This document shows, piece after piece, positions 16,638-24,146 of a stretch of DNA of 31,292 nt. Positions within the stretch are counted from its first letter, which is position 1. Each line of letters begins with the position of its first letter. Source of the DNA: CANGYM01 sp044235825 (GTDB lineage Bacteria > Pseudomonadota > Alphaproteobacteria > JAJTHO01 > CANGYM01). The position numbers and the translations under genes are program-made. Under the pieces are notes generated by a model that did not search any database, was not told the origin of the DNA, and was given only the letters and a program-made list of their open reading frames with translations. The DNA is taken from the NCBI GenBank assembly GCA_044235825.1, contig JBIIHL010000014.1:1-31292 (forward strand), written 5' to 3'.

Positions 16638-17062
16638 TAGGGCGCAGGAATAACGGTAAACGGGATCGGGGGATGCTGTTTGATATTCTGAATCAAACTT
16701 TGCAAAAAATCACGAGAGGCCACAACCCCAGAATCCAAAGAAAGCACCAAATGCGTGACTTTATGATCGGCATCCAAAATGGCCTGCAGGGCCTTTAAAG
16801 GGGGACCATCCTTGATATAAAGAATAGGATCCCGTCCCAAATGATCCCTAGCATGATGGGACCACTTGCGCAAAGCATCGAGGGCTTCGTGCTTTTGTTC
16901 TTCCCGCATCAAATCCTCCACAGCGTACCAATGATTAAACCCACTGGTTTCTAGGGTGTACAAAAGCCCCAGATCCTGATCCTCCAGACGGGCCAAACGT
17001 TCCGCATATTCCAATGCGTGAATCATGGACGGTGTGTCTTGAATCAAACAAAGTATCGTCAT
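16637..17062 (-). CDS. Universal stress protein-like domain protein
   Basis: A 141-residue protein of one UspA-like domain: an N-terminal strand TILCLIQDTPS, the helix HALEYAERLARLEDQDLGLLY and the late strand THLVLSL. The nucleotide-binding glycine pattern (G-x2-G-x9-G-S/T) expected near the end is not present, so ATP binding is not supported. The start ATG at 17062 gives an ATGA overlap with the TIGR02186-type gene; the longer frame upstream lies inside that gene. It is coupled to xerC at its other end. Role unknown; perhaps linked to the exporter genes upstream. Confidence 0.75.
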   Translation of the reverse strand: MTILCLIQDTPSMIHALEYAERLARLEDQDLGLLYTLETSGFNHWYAVEDLMREEQKHEALDALRKWSHHARDHLGRDPILYIKDGPPLKALQAILDADHKVTHLVLSLDSGVVASRDFLQSLIQNIKQHPPIPFTVIPAP

Positions 17063-17796
17063 AATGATCGTTTCCTCATGATAACAAAGGCCATCCACCC
17101 TGAAAAAAGGGCAAGGATAATGGCCAAAGCCCCATACCAAAAGGCATGCGTGTGGGCAAAAAAGAAAATATCAGCCCCAATGCCGTCTTTGGAAATCATC
17201 AGGGGCGTTGTTTGGGCCGCAATAATCTCACCTTTTTTAAACAAAAAAACCGTCACACTGTATTGTCCCGTTTTGACCCGCACAGGAAAATCAACATCGG
17301 CCCGAAACAAATGGGGACCACGGAACACAATGGATGTGGTGTCTTCCTTATACAATCCCCATTGTTTTTTGCTGTCCACAAGCGCCTGTCGGAAGGGGTC
17401 TTTGGGGTCTTTTGTGTTTAATTTAAGCCTATCTAAGGTTAACTCTTGACGGGCCAAAATAATTTCAGAAAGCGATGCCAAGGTTCCATAACGATAAATA
17501 TGATAAAGAGAAGGAATATTATCAAAACGCATCGTTTTTTCATTGATCCATAGTGCACCTTGCTGCACCTTTTGACGAACATCTAGGGTTTCTGAGGGGC
17601 CCTTAACCACAACCACCAAATCATCTTCCGGTCCCAAAGGGGCATCCAACGTGCCAAATAAAATCAAATCCTGTCCCTGAAAATCCGTTTGAATGGCAAT
17701 CATATGATGGGAAAGATCTGCCAACAACGGTTGTGCCCAAGCCCATCCTGAGGGAATAGCCAAGAACAGAAACAAAAGCGTGATCCCCTTCCTCAT
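17059..17796 (-). CDS. TIGR02186-type envelope protein
   Basis: A 245-residue protein with a signal peptide (residues 1-20, ending WAWA-Q), a beta-rich periplasmic domain, and one membrane helix near the C-terminus (about residues 219-239) ending in RKRSL. The topology and place next to a TauE/SafE exporter match the TIGR02186 family of alphaproteobacteria, whose function is unknown. The start ATG at 17796 overlaps the exporter stop by four bases (ATGA) and begins exactly at the signal peptide; the longer frame is not used. Its end overlaps the stress protein gene by four bases. Confidence 0.82.
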   Translation of the reverse strand: MRKGITLLFLFLAIPSGWAWAQPLLADLSHHMIAIQTDFQGQDLILFGTLDAPLGPEDDLVVVVKGPSETLDVRQKVQQGALWINEKTMRFDNIPSLYHIYRYGTLASLSEIILARQELTLDRLKLNTKDPKDPFRQALVDSKKQWGLYKEDTTSIVFRGPHLFRADVDFPVRVKTGQYSVTVFLFKKGEIIAAQTTPLMISKDGIGADIFFFAHTHAFWYGALAIILALFSGWMAFVIMRKRSL

Positions 17797-18719
17797 CGAA
17801 CCGGCACCACAGCAAACAAAGAGGCGGGTTTCAGCAAAAGCCCCGCCAGCATCTGGCCGCAAACGCCGAGAACAATCAAGGCGAGGATAAAACGCAGCCG
17901 CTCGCCCCTGATCCGAGGGGCCATTTTAAGGCCCACTTGGGCCCCCACAACACTGCCCAAAATCAGAACCGCCGCCAGCATCATGTCCACCGTTTGATTC
18001 TGAACCGATTGCAATAACGTCACCATCGCCGTGACAAACGTAATCTGAAATAAAGACGTTCCGGGCACCATATGCACAGGCATACCCAAAAGATAAATCA
18101 TGGCCGGAACCATTAAAAAGCCACCGCCAATGCCCATCAAAGAGACCAAAATCCCCACACAAAACCCAATCATGGCCGGCAACAAAGCGGAGATATAAAG
18201 TTTTGATTTCGGAAAACGCATCATAAAGGGCAAAGACAACAACCACGGATGATGATGAAAATCCCGCCTGATTTTTACCGAAACCGTGCCATTTTGGCGG
18301 GTGCGCAGCATAAAACCAACGCTTTCGATCAACATAAACAAAGCCAAAGACCCCAAAAAAAACACATAACATAGGGAAATCACCAAATCGATGTGACCCA
18401 AACGCTTTAGCCACGAAAACAAAGCAACACCCGCCCACGAACCCAAAATCCCCCCTGCCAGCAACACACCCCCCATTTTCACATCCACATGTCCCCGTCG
18501 CCAGTGTCCCAAGAATCCGGATACCGAAGCCGCCACGAGCTGATTGGCCTGCGTTGCCACCGCCACCGTTGGGGGAACGCCCACAAAAATCAACATGGGG
18601 GTCATCAAAAATCCCCCCCCGACACCAAACAATCCAGAAGCCATCCCACCGATCATACCCAGCCCAAGCACCAAAAAGACGTTGATGGACATTTCGGCGA
18701 TGGGAAAATAAAGATCCAC
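17793..18719 (-). CDS. TauE/SafE (TSUP) family membrane exporter
   Basis: A 308-residue membrane protein with about eight helices and the two-fold repeat of the TSUP family: GMASGLFGVGGGFLMTP at residues 25-41 and GILVSLMGIGGGFLMVP at 189-205. Such proteins move sulfite, sulfoacetate or related organic anions across the inner membrane; the substrate here is not known. The start is GTG 18719: AAGGA (18729-18733) stands nine bases upstream, while the ATG nine codons later has no such site. It is followed by the TIGR02186 protein with a 4-base overlap. Confidence 0.9.
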   Translation of the reverse strand: MDLYFPIAEMSINVFLVLGLGMIGGMASGLFGVGGGFLMTPMLIFVGVPPTVAVATQANQLVAASVSGFLGHWRRGHVDVKMGGVLLAGGILGSWAGVALFSWLKRLGHIDLVISLCYVFFLGSLALFMLIESVGFMLRTRQNGTVSVKIRRDFHHHPWLLSLPFMMRFPKSKLYISALLPAMIGFCVGILVSLMGIGGGFLMVPAMIYLLGMPVHMVPGTSLFQITFVTAMVTLLQSVQNQTVDMMLAAVLILGSVVGAQVGLKMAPRIRGERLRFILALIVLGVCGQMLAGLLLKPASLFAVVPVR

Positions 18720-18728
18720 GCGCTTGGT

Positions 18729-18733
18729 TCCTT
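18729..18733 (-). promoter_or_regulatory. Ribosome binding site deciding the GTG start of the exporter
   Basis: On the minus strand TAAGGA combines the purK stop (TAA, 18732-18734) with AAGGA, nine bases before the GTG at 18719. This supports GTG over the later ATG at 18692. Confidence 0.65.
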
Positions 18734-19799
18734 AAAAAAAAGTCACATGTCCCATTTTTCGACCAGAGCGGAAAATGGGTTTGCCATAATCATACAGGGC
18801 GGCCCGTGGGCAGCGTTCGTAAACCTCCCGTTGCTGGATGCTATCGCCCAACAGATTAAGCATTTCCACGCGGGGGGACACCAAAACAGGCATCGGAAGG
18901 GGCATCCCCAGCAAAACCCGTATGGCCATGTCAAATTGACTCAGACTGGACCCTTCTAAACTCCAATGGCCACTGTTGTGAACACGCGGGGCACATTCGT
19001 TAAACAACAGGGAACCCTGCGCTGTCACAAACCATTCGATGGTCAAAATCCCTTGATAGTTCAAATGATTCATAACCGCAAACGTCTGCTGGCGGGCCAG
19101 ATCCAAAACAGCATCGGGCAGGCTGCTTGGCACACTGGTTTTTCGCAAAATGCCCTGATGATGATGGTTATCCCCAATGGGTAAGAGGGCTGTTTCTGAA
19201 ACACCGCGGGCGGCAATGGTGGAGATTTCGTGGGTAAAGGGCACAAGGGCTTCGATCAAACAGGGCGCTTCTAATAAAAAAGAAAGGGATTCATCCTGCA
19301 AATCTGTTGACGTCAGGATCCTTTGTTGCCCCTTGCCATCATAGCCTCCGCGGCGGCGCTTTAAAATGGCGGGGCCGTGTTGGTTAAAAAAGCCCTTAAC
19401 CTCATCCTTATGGGTCACGCTGGCAAACAGGGGGACCGACAGGCCTGCCTTTTGCGCCATGGTTTTTTCCTGCAAACGATCCTGGGCCATGGCAAAATGG
19501 TTGGGATCAGGGATCACGGGGGTGATCTGGGCCGCCCGCTGCAGGGCGGTTATGGGGATGTTTTCAAATTCGCACGTGATGACATCACAGGCATGGGCAA
19601 AACGATCAATGGCGGCGGTATCGTCAAAAGACGCCCGATGCTGATGGGGAGTCAGATCAAACGCGGGGGCATGGGGATCCGCATCAAAAACATGGCACAG
19701 GGCCCCATAGCGGGCGGCCACGGGGATCATCAGGCGGGCCAGCTGCCCACCGCCAAAAATACCGATGGTTTTGCGGGGGAGGGATCCTTCTGCCGTCAT
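18732..19799 (-). CDS. purK: N5-carboxyaminoimidazole ribonucleotide synthase
   Basis: A 355-residue ATP-grasp enzyme that joins bicarbonate to AIR using ATP, making N5-CAIR for PurE in purine synthesis. The N-terminal fold has IGIFGGGQLARLM (residues 12-24) and CEFENIP (75-81). The ATP-grasp part has ILKRRRGGYDGKGQ and the metal site NECAPRVHNSGHWS. Its ATG at 19799 overlaps the purE stop by four bases, the common purE-purK order. Full length, with no sign of decay. Confidence 0.96.
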   Translation of the reverse strand: MTAEGSLPRKTIGIFGGGQLARLMIPVAARYGALCHVFDADPHAPAFDLTPHQHRASFDDTAAIDRFAHACDVITCEFENIPITALQRAAQITPVIPDPNHFAMAQDRLQEKTMAQKAGLSVPLFASVTHKDEVKGFFNQHGPAILKRRRGGYDGKGQQRILTSTDLQDESLSFLLEAPCLIEALVPFTHEISTIAARGVSETALLPIGDNHHHQGILRKTSVPSSLPDAVLDLARQQTFAVMNHLNYQGILTIEWFVTAQGSLLFNECAPRVHNSGHWSLEGSSLSQFDMAIRVLLGMPLPMPVLVSPRVEMLNLLGDSIQQREVYERCPRAALYDYGKPIFRSGRKMGHVTFF

Positions 19800-20278
19800 G
19801 CCGGATCATCCGCAACGGCCTGCGTCTGCTCAGAACGCCACGCATGCAGGCGTTCCCGTAAAGAGGGCTGCGTGATGGACAGCATAGCCACTGCAAACAA
19901 GGCCGCATTCTTGGCCCCCGCCTCCCCAATGGCAAACGTGGCCACAGGAACACCCGCAGGCATTTGCACGATGGAATAAAGGCTATCCAGCCCCGAAAGG
20001 CTTTTGGACATCACCGGCACACCCAAAACAGGCACAGGGGTCAAAGCCGCCAACATGCCAGGTAAATGGGCCGCCCCCCCTGCGCCGGCAATAATAATTT
20101 TCAATCCATTGACCTCAGCCGATGTCGCAAAGTCATACAAACGCTGGGGGGTTCGATGGGCGGAAACCACACGGTTTAATGTGGGAATTCCAAACTGGGC
20201 CAACACATCCGCCGCGGGCTTCATCGTGGCCCAATCCGATGTACTGCCCATGACAATCGCAATTTCTGGGGATGACAT
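19796..20278 (-). CDS. purE: N5-carboxyaminoimidazole ribonucleotide mutase
   Basis: A 160-residue class I PurE, which turns N5-CAIR into CAIR. Signature motifs are VMGSTSDW (residues 9-16), SAHRTP (39-44) with the catalytic histidine, and GAGGAAHLPGM near residues 65-75. The presence of purK next to it fits class I. The start ATG at 20278 has GGGAAAAG just upstream. It follows a DUF465 gene by 38 bases. Confidence 0.96.
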   Translation of the reverse strand: MSSPEIAIVMGSTSDWATMKPAADVLAQFGIPTLNRVVSAHRTPQRLYDFATSAEVNGLKIIIAGAGGAAHLPGMLAALTPVPVLGVPVMSKSLSGLDSLYSIVQMPAGVPVATFAIGEAGAKNAALFAVAMLSITQPSLRERLHAWRSEQTQAVADDPA

Positions 20279-20316
20279 GACTTTTCCCGTGATCCATAAC
20301 GTTTCGGCACGCGCCT

Positions 20317-20526
20317 TTAGGCGATAATATCAGGCAACAAAAGGGTTTCAATATGGTGGATGCGATCTTTCAGCTGTAATTTTTGTTTTTTCAGCCGTTG
20401 AATGGCCATGGCATTCATGGCGGCATCGGATTGTGTTAGGGAATCAATGGTGTCCTCTAATTTACGATGGTCCTCGTAAAGCTCGGTTAGCTTTTTGCGT
20501 AACCAATCCTGATCCTGATTCGTCAT
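20317..20526 (-). CDS. DUF465 (YdcH-like) small protein
   Basis: A 69-residue highly charged helical protein with the pattern of DUF465: 'LYEDHRKLEDTIDSL' in the first half and 'RLKKQKLQLKDRI' in the second, forming a likely antiparallel helical hairpin. No enzymatic motif. Such small genes are often found near purE in alphaproteobacteria, and their role is unknown. It is separated from hemJ by 83 bases holding a possible promoter. Confidence 0.85.
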   Translation of the reverse strand: MTNQDQDWLRKKLTELYEDHRKLEDTIDSLTQSDAAMNAMAIQRLKKQKLQLKDRIHHIETLLLPDIIA

Positions 20527-20558
20527 GGGCTATGGCATTCTGTTTTGTTATCAAGCGC

Positions 20559-20588
20559 ATCATAGCAAAAAAAGGTAAAAAATCATAA
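20559..20588 (-). promoter_or_regulatory. Weak promoter candidate before the DUF465-purEK genes
   Basis: On the minus strand TATGAT (20559-20564) stands 32 bases upstream of the DUF465 ATG and looks like a -10 element. The best -35 candidate (TTATGA, 18-base spacing) matches the consensus at only three of six positions. Confidence 0.25.
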
Positions 20589-20596
20589 CTTTTTAC
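20575..20596 (-). terminator. Possible weak hairpin after hemJ
   Basis: On the minus strand GTAAAAA pairs with TTTTTAC (7 bp, 8-base loop), followed by CTTTTTTT. It lies just after the hemJ stop. The stem is almost all A-T, so as an intrinsic terminator it would be weak. It overlaps the weak promoter candidate. Confidence 0.25.
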
Positions 20597-20609
20597 GGCG
20601 AAGATTGCC

Positions 20610-21050
20610 CTAAAACGGCTTTAGCACGGCCAAAAGAACAATGGCCACCATCAGCAGCGTGGGAACCTCATTAAAAAACCGGTAATAACGATGGGTTTTT
20701 GTGTTTTGGTTGTGGGCAAACAATCGCACATGACGGGCGCACAGTCCGTGAAAACCTGCTAACACCAACACCAAGGTGAGTTTGGCATGAATCCACCCTT
20801 GACTCATCATGCCAGGAATGCCCAGCATCAAGCCCCCAAAAACAAACGTCAATATCATGGCGGGATTCATAATGATTTTCAAAAGTTTGCGCTCCATCAC
20901 CTTTAACATGTCCGATCGGTTGGATGCTGGGGGAACATCGGCGTGATAAACAAACAGGCGGGGCAGATAAAACAAACCCGCCATCCACGATATAACACTG
21001 ATCAAATGTAGGGCCTTGATGAGGAGATAATAATCTTGAACAAAAGCCAT
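20610..21050 (-). CDS. hemJ: Protoporphyrinogen IX oxidase, HemJ type
   Basis: A 146-residue inner-membrane protein with about four helices and the HemJ signatures: KALHLISVISWMAGLFYLPRLFVYH (residues 12-36, with H15 and H36), a GWIHAKLTLVL stretch near residues 85-95, and a histidine in AGFHG. HemJ oxidises protoporphyrinogen IX in heme synthesis in bacteria lacking HemG/HemY. The stop of glmU (TAG, 21063-21065) overlaps the AGGGA binding site (21060-21064) nine bases before its ATG. Confidence 0.93.
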   Translation of the reverse strand: MAFVQDYYLLIKALHLISVISWMAGLFYLPRLFVYHADVPPASNRSDMLKVMERKLLKIIMNPAMILTFVFGGLMLGIPGMMSQGWIHAKLTLVLVLAGFHGLCARHVRLFAHNQNTKTHRYYRFFNEVPTLLMVAIVLLAVLKPF

Positions 21051-21062
21051 AATACCGTTTCC

Positions 21063-22379
21063 CTATGATGAAGGTGTGTCTTTTTTTCGGCGCTGTGACC
21101 AACGGGGCACCGTTGTCAACGCAGGGCGTGTGATGGCCAAGGTGTCTTTGGGCACATCCTGTGTAATCACACTGCCAGCGCCCAAATACGCCCCCTGATG
21201 CACCGTCACAGGGGCCACCAAAGCACTGTGCGATCCCACAAAAACCCCCGATTCCAACATGGTTTTATGTTTATGGGTGCCATCATAATTACAGGTTATG
21301 GTGCCCGCACCAATGTTGCAATCATCCCCGATGCTGGCATCGCCCAAATAGCTGAGATGCCCTGCTTTGACGCCTTTGCCTAGCGTCGCGGCTTTTAATT
21401 CCACGAAGTTCCCAATATGAGAGGCCTCCCCCACAATCGTTCCGGGTCGCAGGCGGGCAAAGGGCCCCACCGTGGCCCCCCGCTCAATGGCGCATCCCGT
21501 AAGGTGGGAAAAACTGTGGATGACGGCCCCTTCGTCGATGCGCACGCTGGGCCCAAAAACAACATAGGGATGAACGTGGGTGCCTGGGGCCAAAACCGTA
21601 TCGGCCGAAAACACAACGGACGGTCCAGCAATAACACCGGCATCTTGATGGTGTTTTAACAGGCGGGCCTGTATGACCGTTTCGGCTGTTTGCAATTCTT
21701 GCTGTGTATTGATCCCCAAAACCTCCTCAGCCGCCACAGAAAGGGGGCGCACACAACCACCATCCCCATCAATCAAGGCGACGGTGTCGGTCAAATAAAC
21801 CTCCCCCTGTTGGTTATGGGGACGCAAGCGAGGCAGAATGTTGGGCAAAATCCCTCCTTGAAACGCCATAATACCGGCATTCAGGGGAAAATCTGGATTT
21901 TGTTTCTGTGCGGGGGAAAGGTCGCTGCTTTCAATGATGCGGGCAGCATTCCCATCATCCTTGCAGAGCACCCGCCCGTAAGGATTAGGCAAAGGCGCCC
22001 GAAACGTCAAAAGGCCCATATCCCCCCCAAGATCCAGCAAAGCCTGAACCGTGCTGGCGGTTAAAAGGGGCGTATCCCCATAAAGAACCAACGTCGGGGC
22101 ATCCGCCAAATCGGGGGCATTCTCTAAAGCTTTTTCAACAGCATGTCCCGTACCTTTGGGGGGATCCTGAAGGATAACGCGGTGGGGGGAGCCCGAAAAA
22201 AAATCCTGCAAATCCGGACTGATGACACAGGTGATGCGCATGGGGTTTAAGGATTCCGCCAAACGCAAAACATGCCAGATCAAAGGAAAGCCCGCCAAGG
22301 GATGAAGAACCTTGGGCAGCGGAGAGCGCATGCGGGTTCCCTTCCCCGCCGCCAAAATGATGATATGATAGGAAATCAC
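21063..22379 (-). CDS. glmU: Bifunctional GlmU (GlcN-1-P acetyltransferase / GlcNAc-1-P uridyltransferase)
   Basis: A 438-residue enzyme making UDP-GlcNAc for peptidoglycan and LPS. The N-terminal uridyltransferase domain has the nucleotide loop LAAGKGTRMRSPLPKVLHP (residues 9-27) and YGDTPL. The C-terminal left-handed beta helix has GNFVELK, AGHLSYLGDA (acetyltransferase histidine) and GAGTITCNYDG. The start is GTG 22379, which forms a GTGA overlap with the IalB-like gene. The tail (WSQRRKKDTPSS) is basic, as in other GlmU proteins. Confidence 0.97.
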   Translation of the reverse strand: MISYHIIILAAGKGTRMRSPLPKVLHPLAGFPLIWHVLRLAESLNPMRITCVISPDLQDFFSGSPHRVILQDPPKGTGHAVEKALENAPDLADAPTLVLYGDTPLLTASTVQALLDLGGDMGLLTFRAPLPNPYGRVLCKDDGNAARIIESSDLSPAQKQNPDFPLNAGIMAFQGGILPNILPRLRPHNQQGEVYLTDTVALIDGDGGCVRPLSVAAEEVLGINTQQELQTAETVIQARLLKHHQDAGVIAGPSVVFSADTVLAPGTHVHPYVVFGPSVRIDEGAVIHSFSHLTGCAIERGATVGPFARLRPGTIVGEASHIGNFVELKAATLGKGVKAGHLSYLGDASIGDDCNIGAGTITCNYDGTHKHKTMLESGVFVGSHSALVAPVTVHQGAYLGAGSVITQDVPKDTLAITRPALTTVPRWSQRRKKDTPSS

Positions 22380-22885
22380 GGCTTTTTACAGGCTTTGGAT
22401 ATAGCTTGATACGTCCTTAAAAACCCTTTTAGATCAAAGGTATCCGTGGTTTTTGTCCCCTTTTGGGAAACGGATTTAACCACCAGAGTATCGCCCTGTT
22501 TCAGGGCATTGATGATTTTTTTATCCTGCTTGCGATCCGCAGAAAAAAGGTGATTTTTGTCGCCGATTACGGAAAAAGACGTTTTTTCCACAGAAACCGT
22601 ACCCTCTGCCCCTTTTTTCAGGGGGTAGCCCATGTCAAAATACAGGTCGTCAAAAACGTTACTCTGGGGATAATGGGTAATAAACAGGAAAACATCGCCC
22701 CGTTTTGTGTAATCCCCCTCAGAGGCCTTGGGGGCGCCTGTCAAATAGCAGACTTTCTGCTTGTTTTCCGTGAACGTATAGCCCGACCACGCCCCATTTT
22801 CACCCAACGATTCGGGCTGGGAAGCAGCCTGCGCTCTGCTTGGCGCCAAACCAAGGATGAGGATGAAGAGAACAAGACGCATCAT
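22376..22885 (-). CDS. IalB (invasion associated locus B) family exported protein
   Basis: A 169-residue exported protein. The signal peptide covers residues 1-20 (AQA-A cleavage region). The mature part resembles IalB-family proteins in its 'WSGYTF...CYLTGAPK' start, the 'GDVFLFITHYP' strand and a C-terminal cysteine (SKACKKP) that could pair with the early cysteine. In Bartonella the family is tied to erythrocyte invasion, but it is widespread in free-living alphaproteobacteria, so no pathogenic role follows. The AGAGGC site favours ATG 22885 over the ATG directly after. Its end overlaps glmU by four bases. Confidence 0.75.
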   Translation of the reverse strand: MMRLVLFILILGLAPSRAQAASQPESLGENGAWSGYTFTENKQKVCYLTGAPKASEGDYTKRGDVFLFITHYPQSNVFDDLYFDMGYPLKKGAEGTVSVEKTSFSVIGDKNHLFSADRKQDKKIINALKQGDTLVVKSVSQKGTKTTDTFDLKGFLRTYQAISKACKKP

Positions 22886-22948
22886 AATCGGGCCTCTGAG
22901 AGTTTTTTCTTTATGATTCCCTGAACAAACAAAACGGGCAGATCGTTT

Positions 22949-23440
22949 TTAATCCTTTTTGGATAAAAAGACCAGATCCTGAATGATGGCATCGGCCAAG
23001 GTATCAATGGCTTTGGTGCGGGCATCGGCCAAGCTCTGATCGGATGCGTAGGTTGATGTGACAATATCATATCCTTGGCGCTGACGCCTGGAACGCTGGA
23101 CCAGAGTGGTATTATCGGATGGGCGCTTAACGGTATACGCTGCATTCAGGGTGAGCATGGAATATGTTGAGGAGGCTTGTTCATTGATACCCAGCGGCTG
23201 GCTTTCCTCAGACAGGGTATAGGACAAAACCCAATCCCCCCCTTCTGCTCCCGACTGTCCCCGTGCTTTCAGACGGGTGCGCAGGGCCTGATCCAACAGA
23301 TAGGCATGTTTTCCCTCGATCTTGCCCAACGTAATTTCAGGGAGCGTCGTGTTTTCTTTGGATCCATAAACAGGCGAAAAACCACAGCCCGAAAAGATAA
23401 AGCCCACAAAAAACACCAAAAACAAAGACCGGACTCTCAT
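22949..23440 (-). CDS. lptE: LPS-assembly lipoprotein LptE
   Basis: A 163-residue lipoprotein. The N-terminal signal ends in the lipobox FSGC (cysteine at residue 19) followed by GFSPVYG, a hallmark of LptE. The mature part alternates strands and helices, including 'YLLDQALRTRLKARG' and 'RRQRQGYDIVTSTYAS', as in alphaproteobacterial LptE. It plugs the LptD barrel that inserts LPS in the outer membrane. The gene commonly follows leuS and precedes holA in this class; here it stands after an HpaF-like gene with a 4-base overlap. Confidence 0.85.
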   Translation of the reverse strand: MRVRSLFLVFFVGFIFSGCGFSPVYGSKENTTLPEITLGKIEGKHAYLLDQALRTRLKARGQSGAEGGDWVLSYTLSEESQPLGINEQASSTYSMLTLNAAYTVKRPSDNTTLVQRSRRQRQGYDIVTSTYASDQSLADARTKAIDTLADAIIQDLVFLSKKD

Positions 23441-23766
23441 GAAGATCCTTTAAAATACAATGCGGGATCCATCAAAACGATTTCCATCGTTAAAACGACC
23501 GAGGGATCAAGATGCAAGCGAGAAACCTGAACCAAAGCATTCTGAATAGCCCCCAACGTTTCAGGGCTGCGGCCCTGAAGCAAGCGCAATTCCAGATGCA
23601 CAAAGGGGCCTGTGCCTTGAGCCACATAAACATGATCAAAGGACAAAGCGCGGGTCTTGACCGCATTCGGGTCAATCGTCGGCTGATGGCATAAAGCATG
23701 ATGCAAAGCGGGCAGCAAGGAGGCAGCCTCAACAGAACGGCTGTGATGAACCACAAGATGAGGCAT
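23437..23766 (-). CDS. HpaF-like 5-carboxymethyl-2-hydroxymuconate isomerase family tautomerase
   Basis: A 109-residue protein resembling HpaF of E. coli. It starts MPH, so proline becomes the N-terminal catalytic base after loss of methionine. 'FVHLELRLLQGRSPET' matches the conserved 'FVHM-L-I-GRS-E' part of HpaF, and the end 'MDPALYFK' matches 'LHPTLNFK'. HpaF acts in homoprotocatechuate breakdown, but no such genes are nearby, so the substrate is doubtful. It overlaps lptE by four bases and the NDUFA12-like gene by one base (TGATG). Confidence 0.8.
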   Translation of the reverse strand: MPHLVVHHSRSVEAASLLPALHHALCHQPTIDPNAVKTRALSFDHVYVAQGTGPFVHLELRLLQGRSPETLGAIQNALVQVSRLHLDPSVVLTMEIVLMDPALYFKGSS

Positions 23767-24140
23767 CAGGACATCGGGGCCTTAGACGATGACGGACGCC
23801 ATGCCTGATAATCAGACCCAGACGCCTGACGCTTTCCCCCGCCCAGAACATGACCAGGGGGACGCCACGCACCAGAGGTGCCCGTTAAATTGGGACGATG
23901 GTCTTTTTGCCAGAAACGTTTTTTGGGGGACGCCTCCGATGGGGGAACATCATCCGTATAATGCAACCACCCATACCAAGGGGCAGGAACCTTAGATGCC
24001 TCGGGCAGACCCGCGTAAATTACGCGGCGGCGCTCTCCCGCTGGGGTTTGTTTGCGGTAATAGGCGTTGCCCGATTCATCTTTTCCCACGTACTCCGCAG
24101 ACAGCGTCAGAAAAAAACGGGTTATTCGGGCAACGCACAT
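23766..24140 (-). CDS. NADH:ubiquinone oxidoreductase NDUFA12-like subunit
   Basis: A 124-residue protein of the NDUFA12 (B17.2) family, a complex I accessory subunit shared by mitochondria and alphaproteobacteria. Visible marks are 'AEYVGKDESGNAYY' (residues 15-28), 'RRVIYAG', 'VPAPWYGWLHY' (52-61) and 'RPNLTGTSGAWRPPGH'. It probably sits at the matrix-like cytoplasmic arm of complex I. No other nuo gene is in the window. The start is six bases after the clpP stop, with no clear ribosome binding site, which suggests reinitiation. Confidence 0.9.
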   Translation of the reverse strand: MCVARITRFFLTLSAEYVGKDESGNAYYRKQTPAGERRRVIYAGLPEASKVPAPWYGWLHYTDDVPPSEASPKKRFWQKDHRPNLTGTSGAWRPPGHVLGGGKRQASGSDYQAWRPSSSKAPMS

Positions 24141-24146
24141 ATGGGC

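Noticed and set aside
22376..22885. IalB-like gene as evidence of a pathogen
   Set aside because: The family is common in harmless alphaproteobacteria, so the gene alone says nothing about host invasion.
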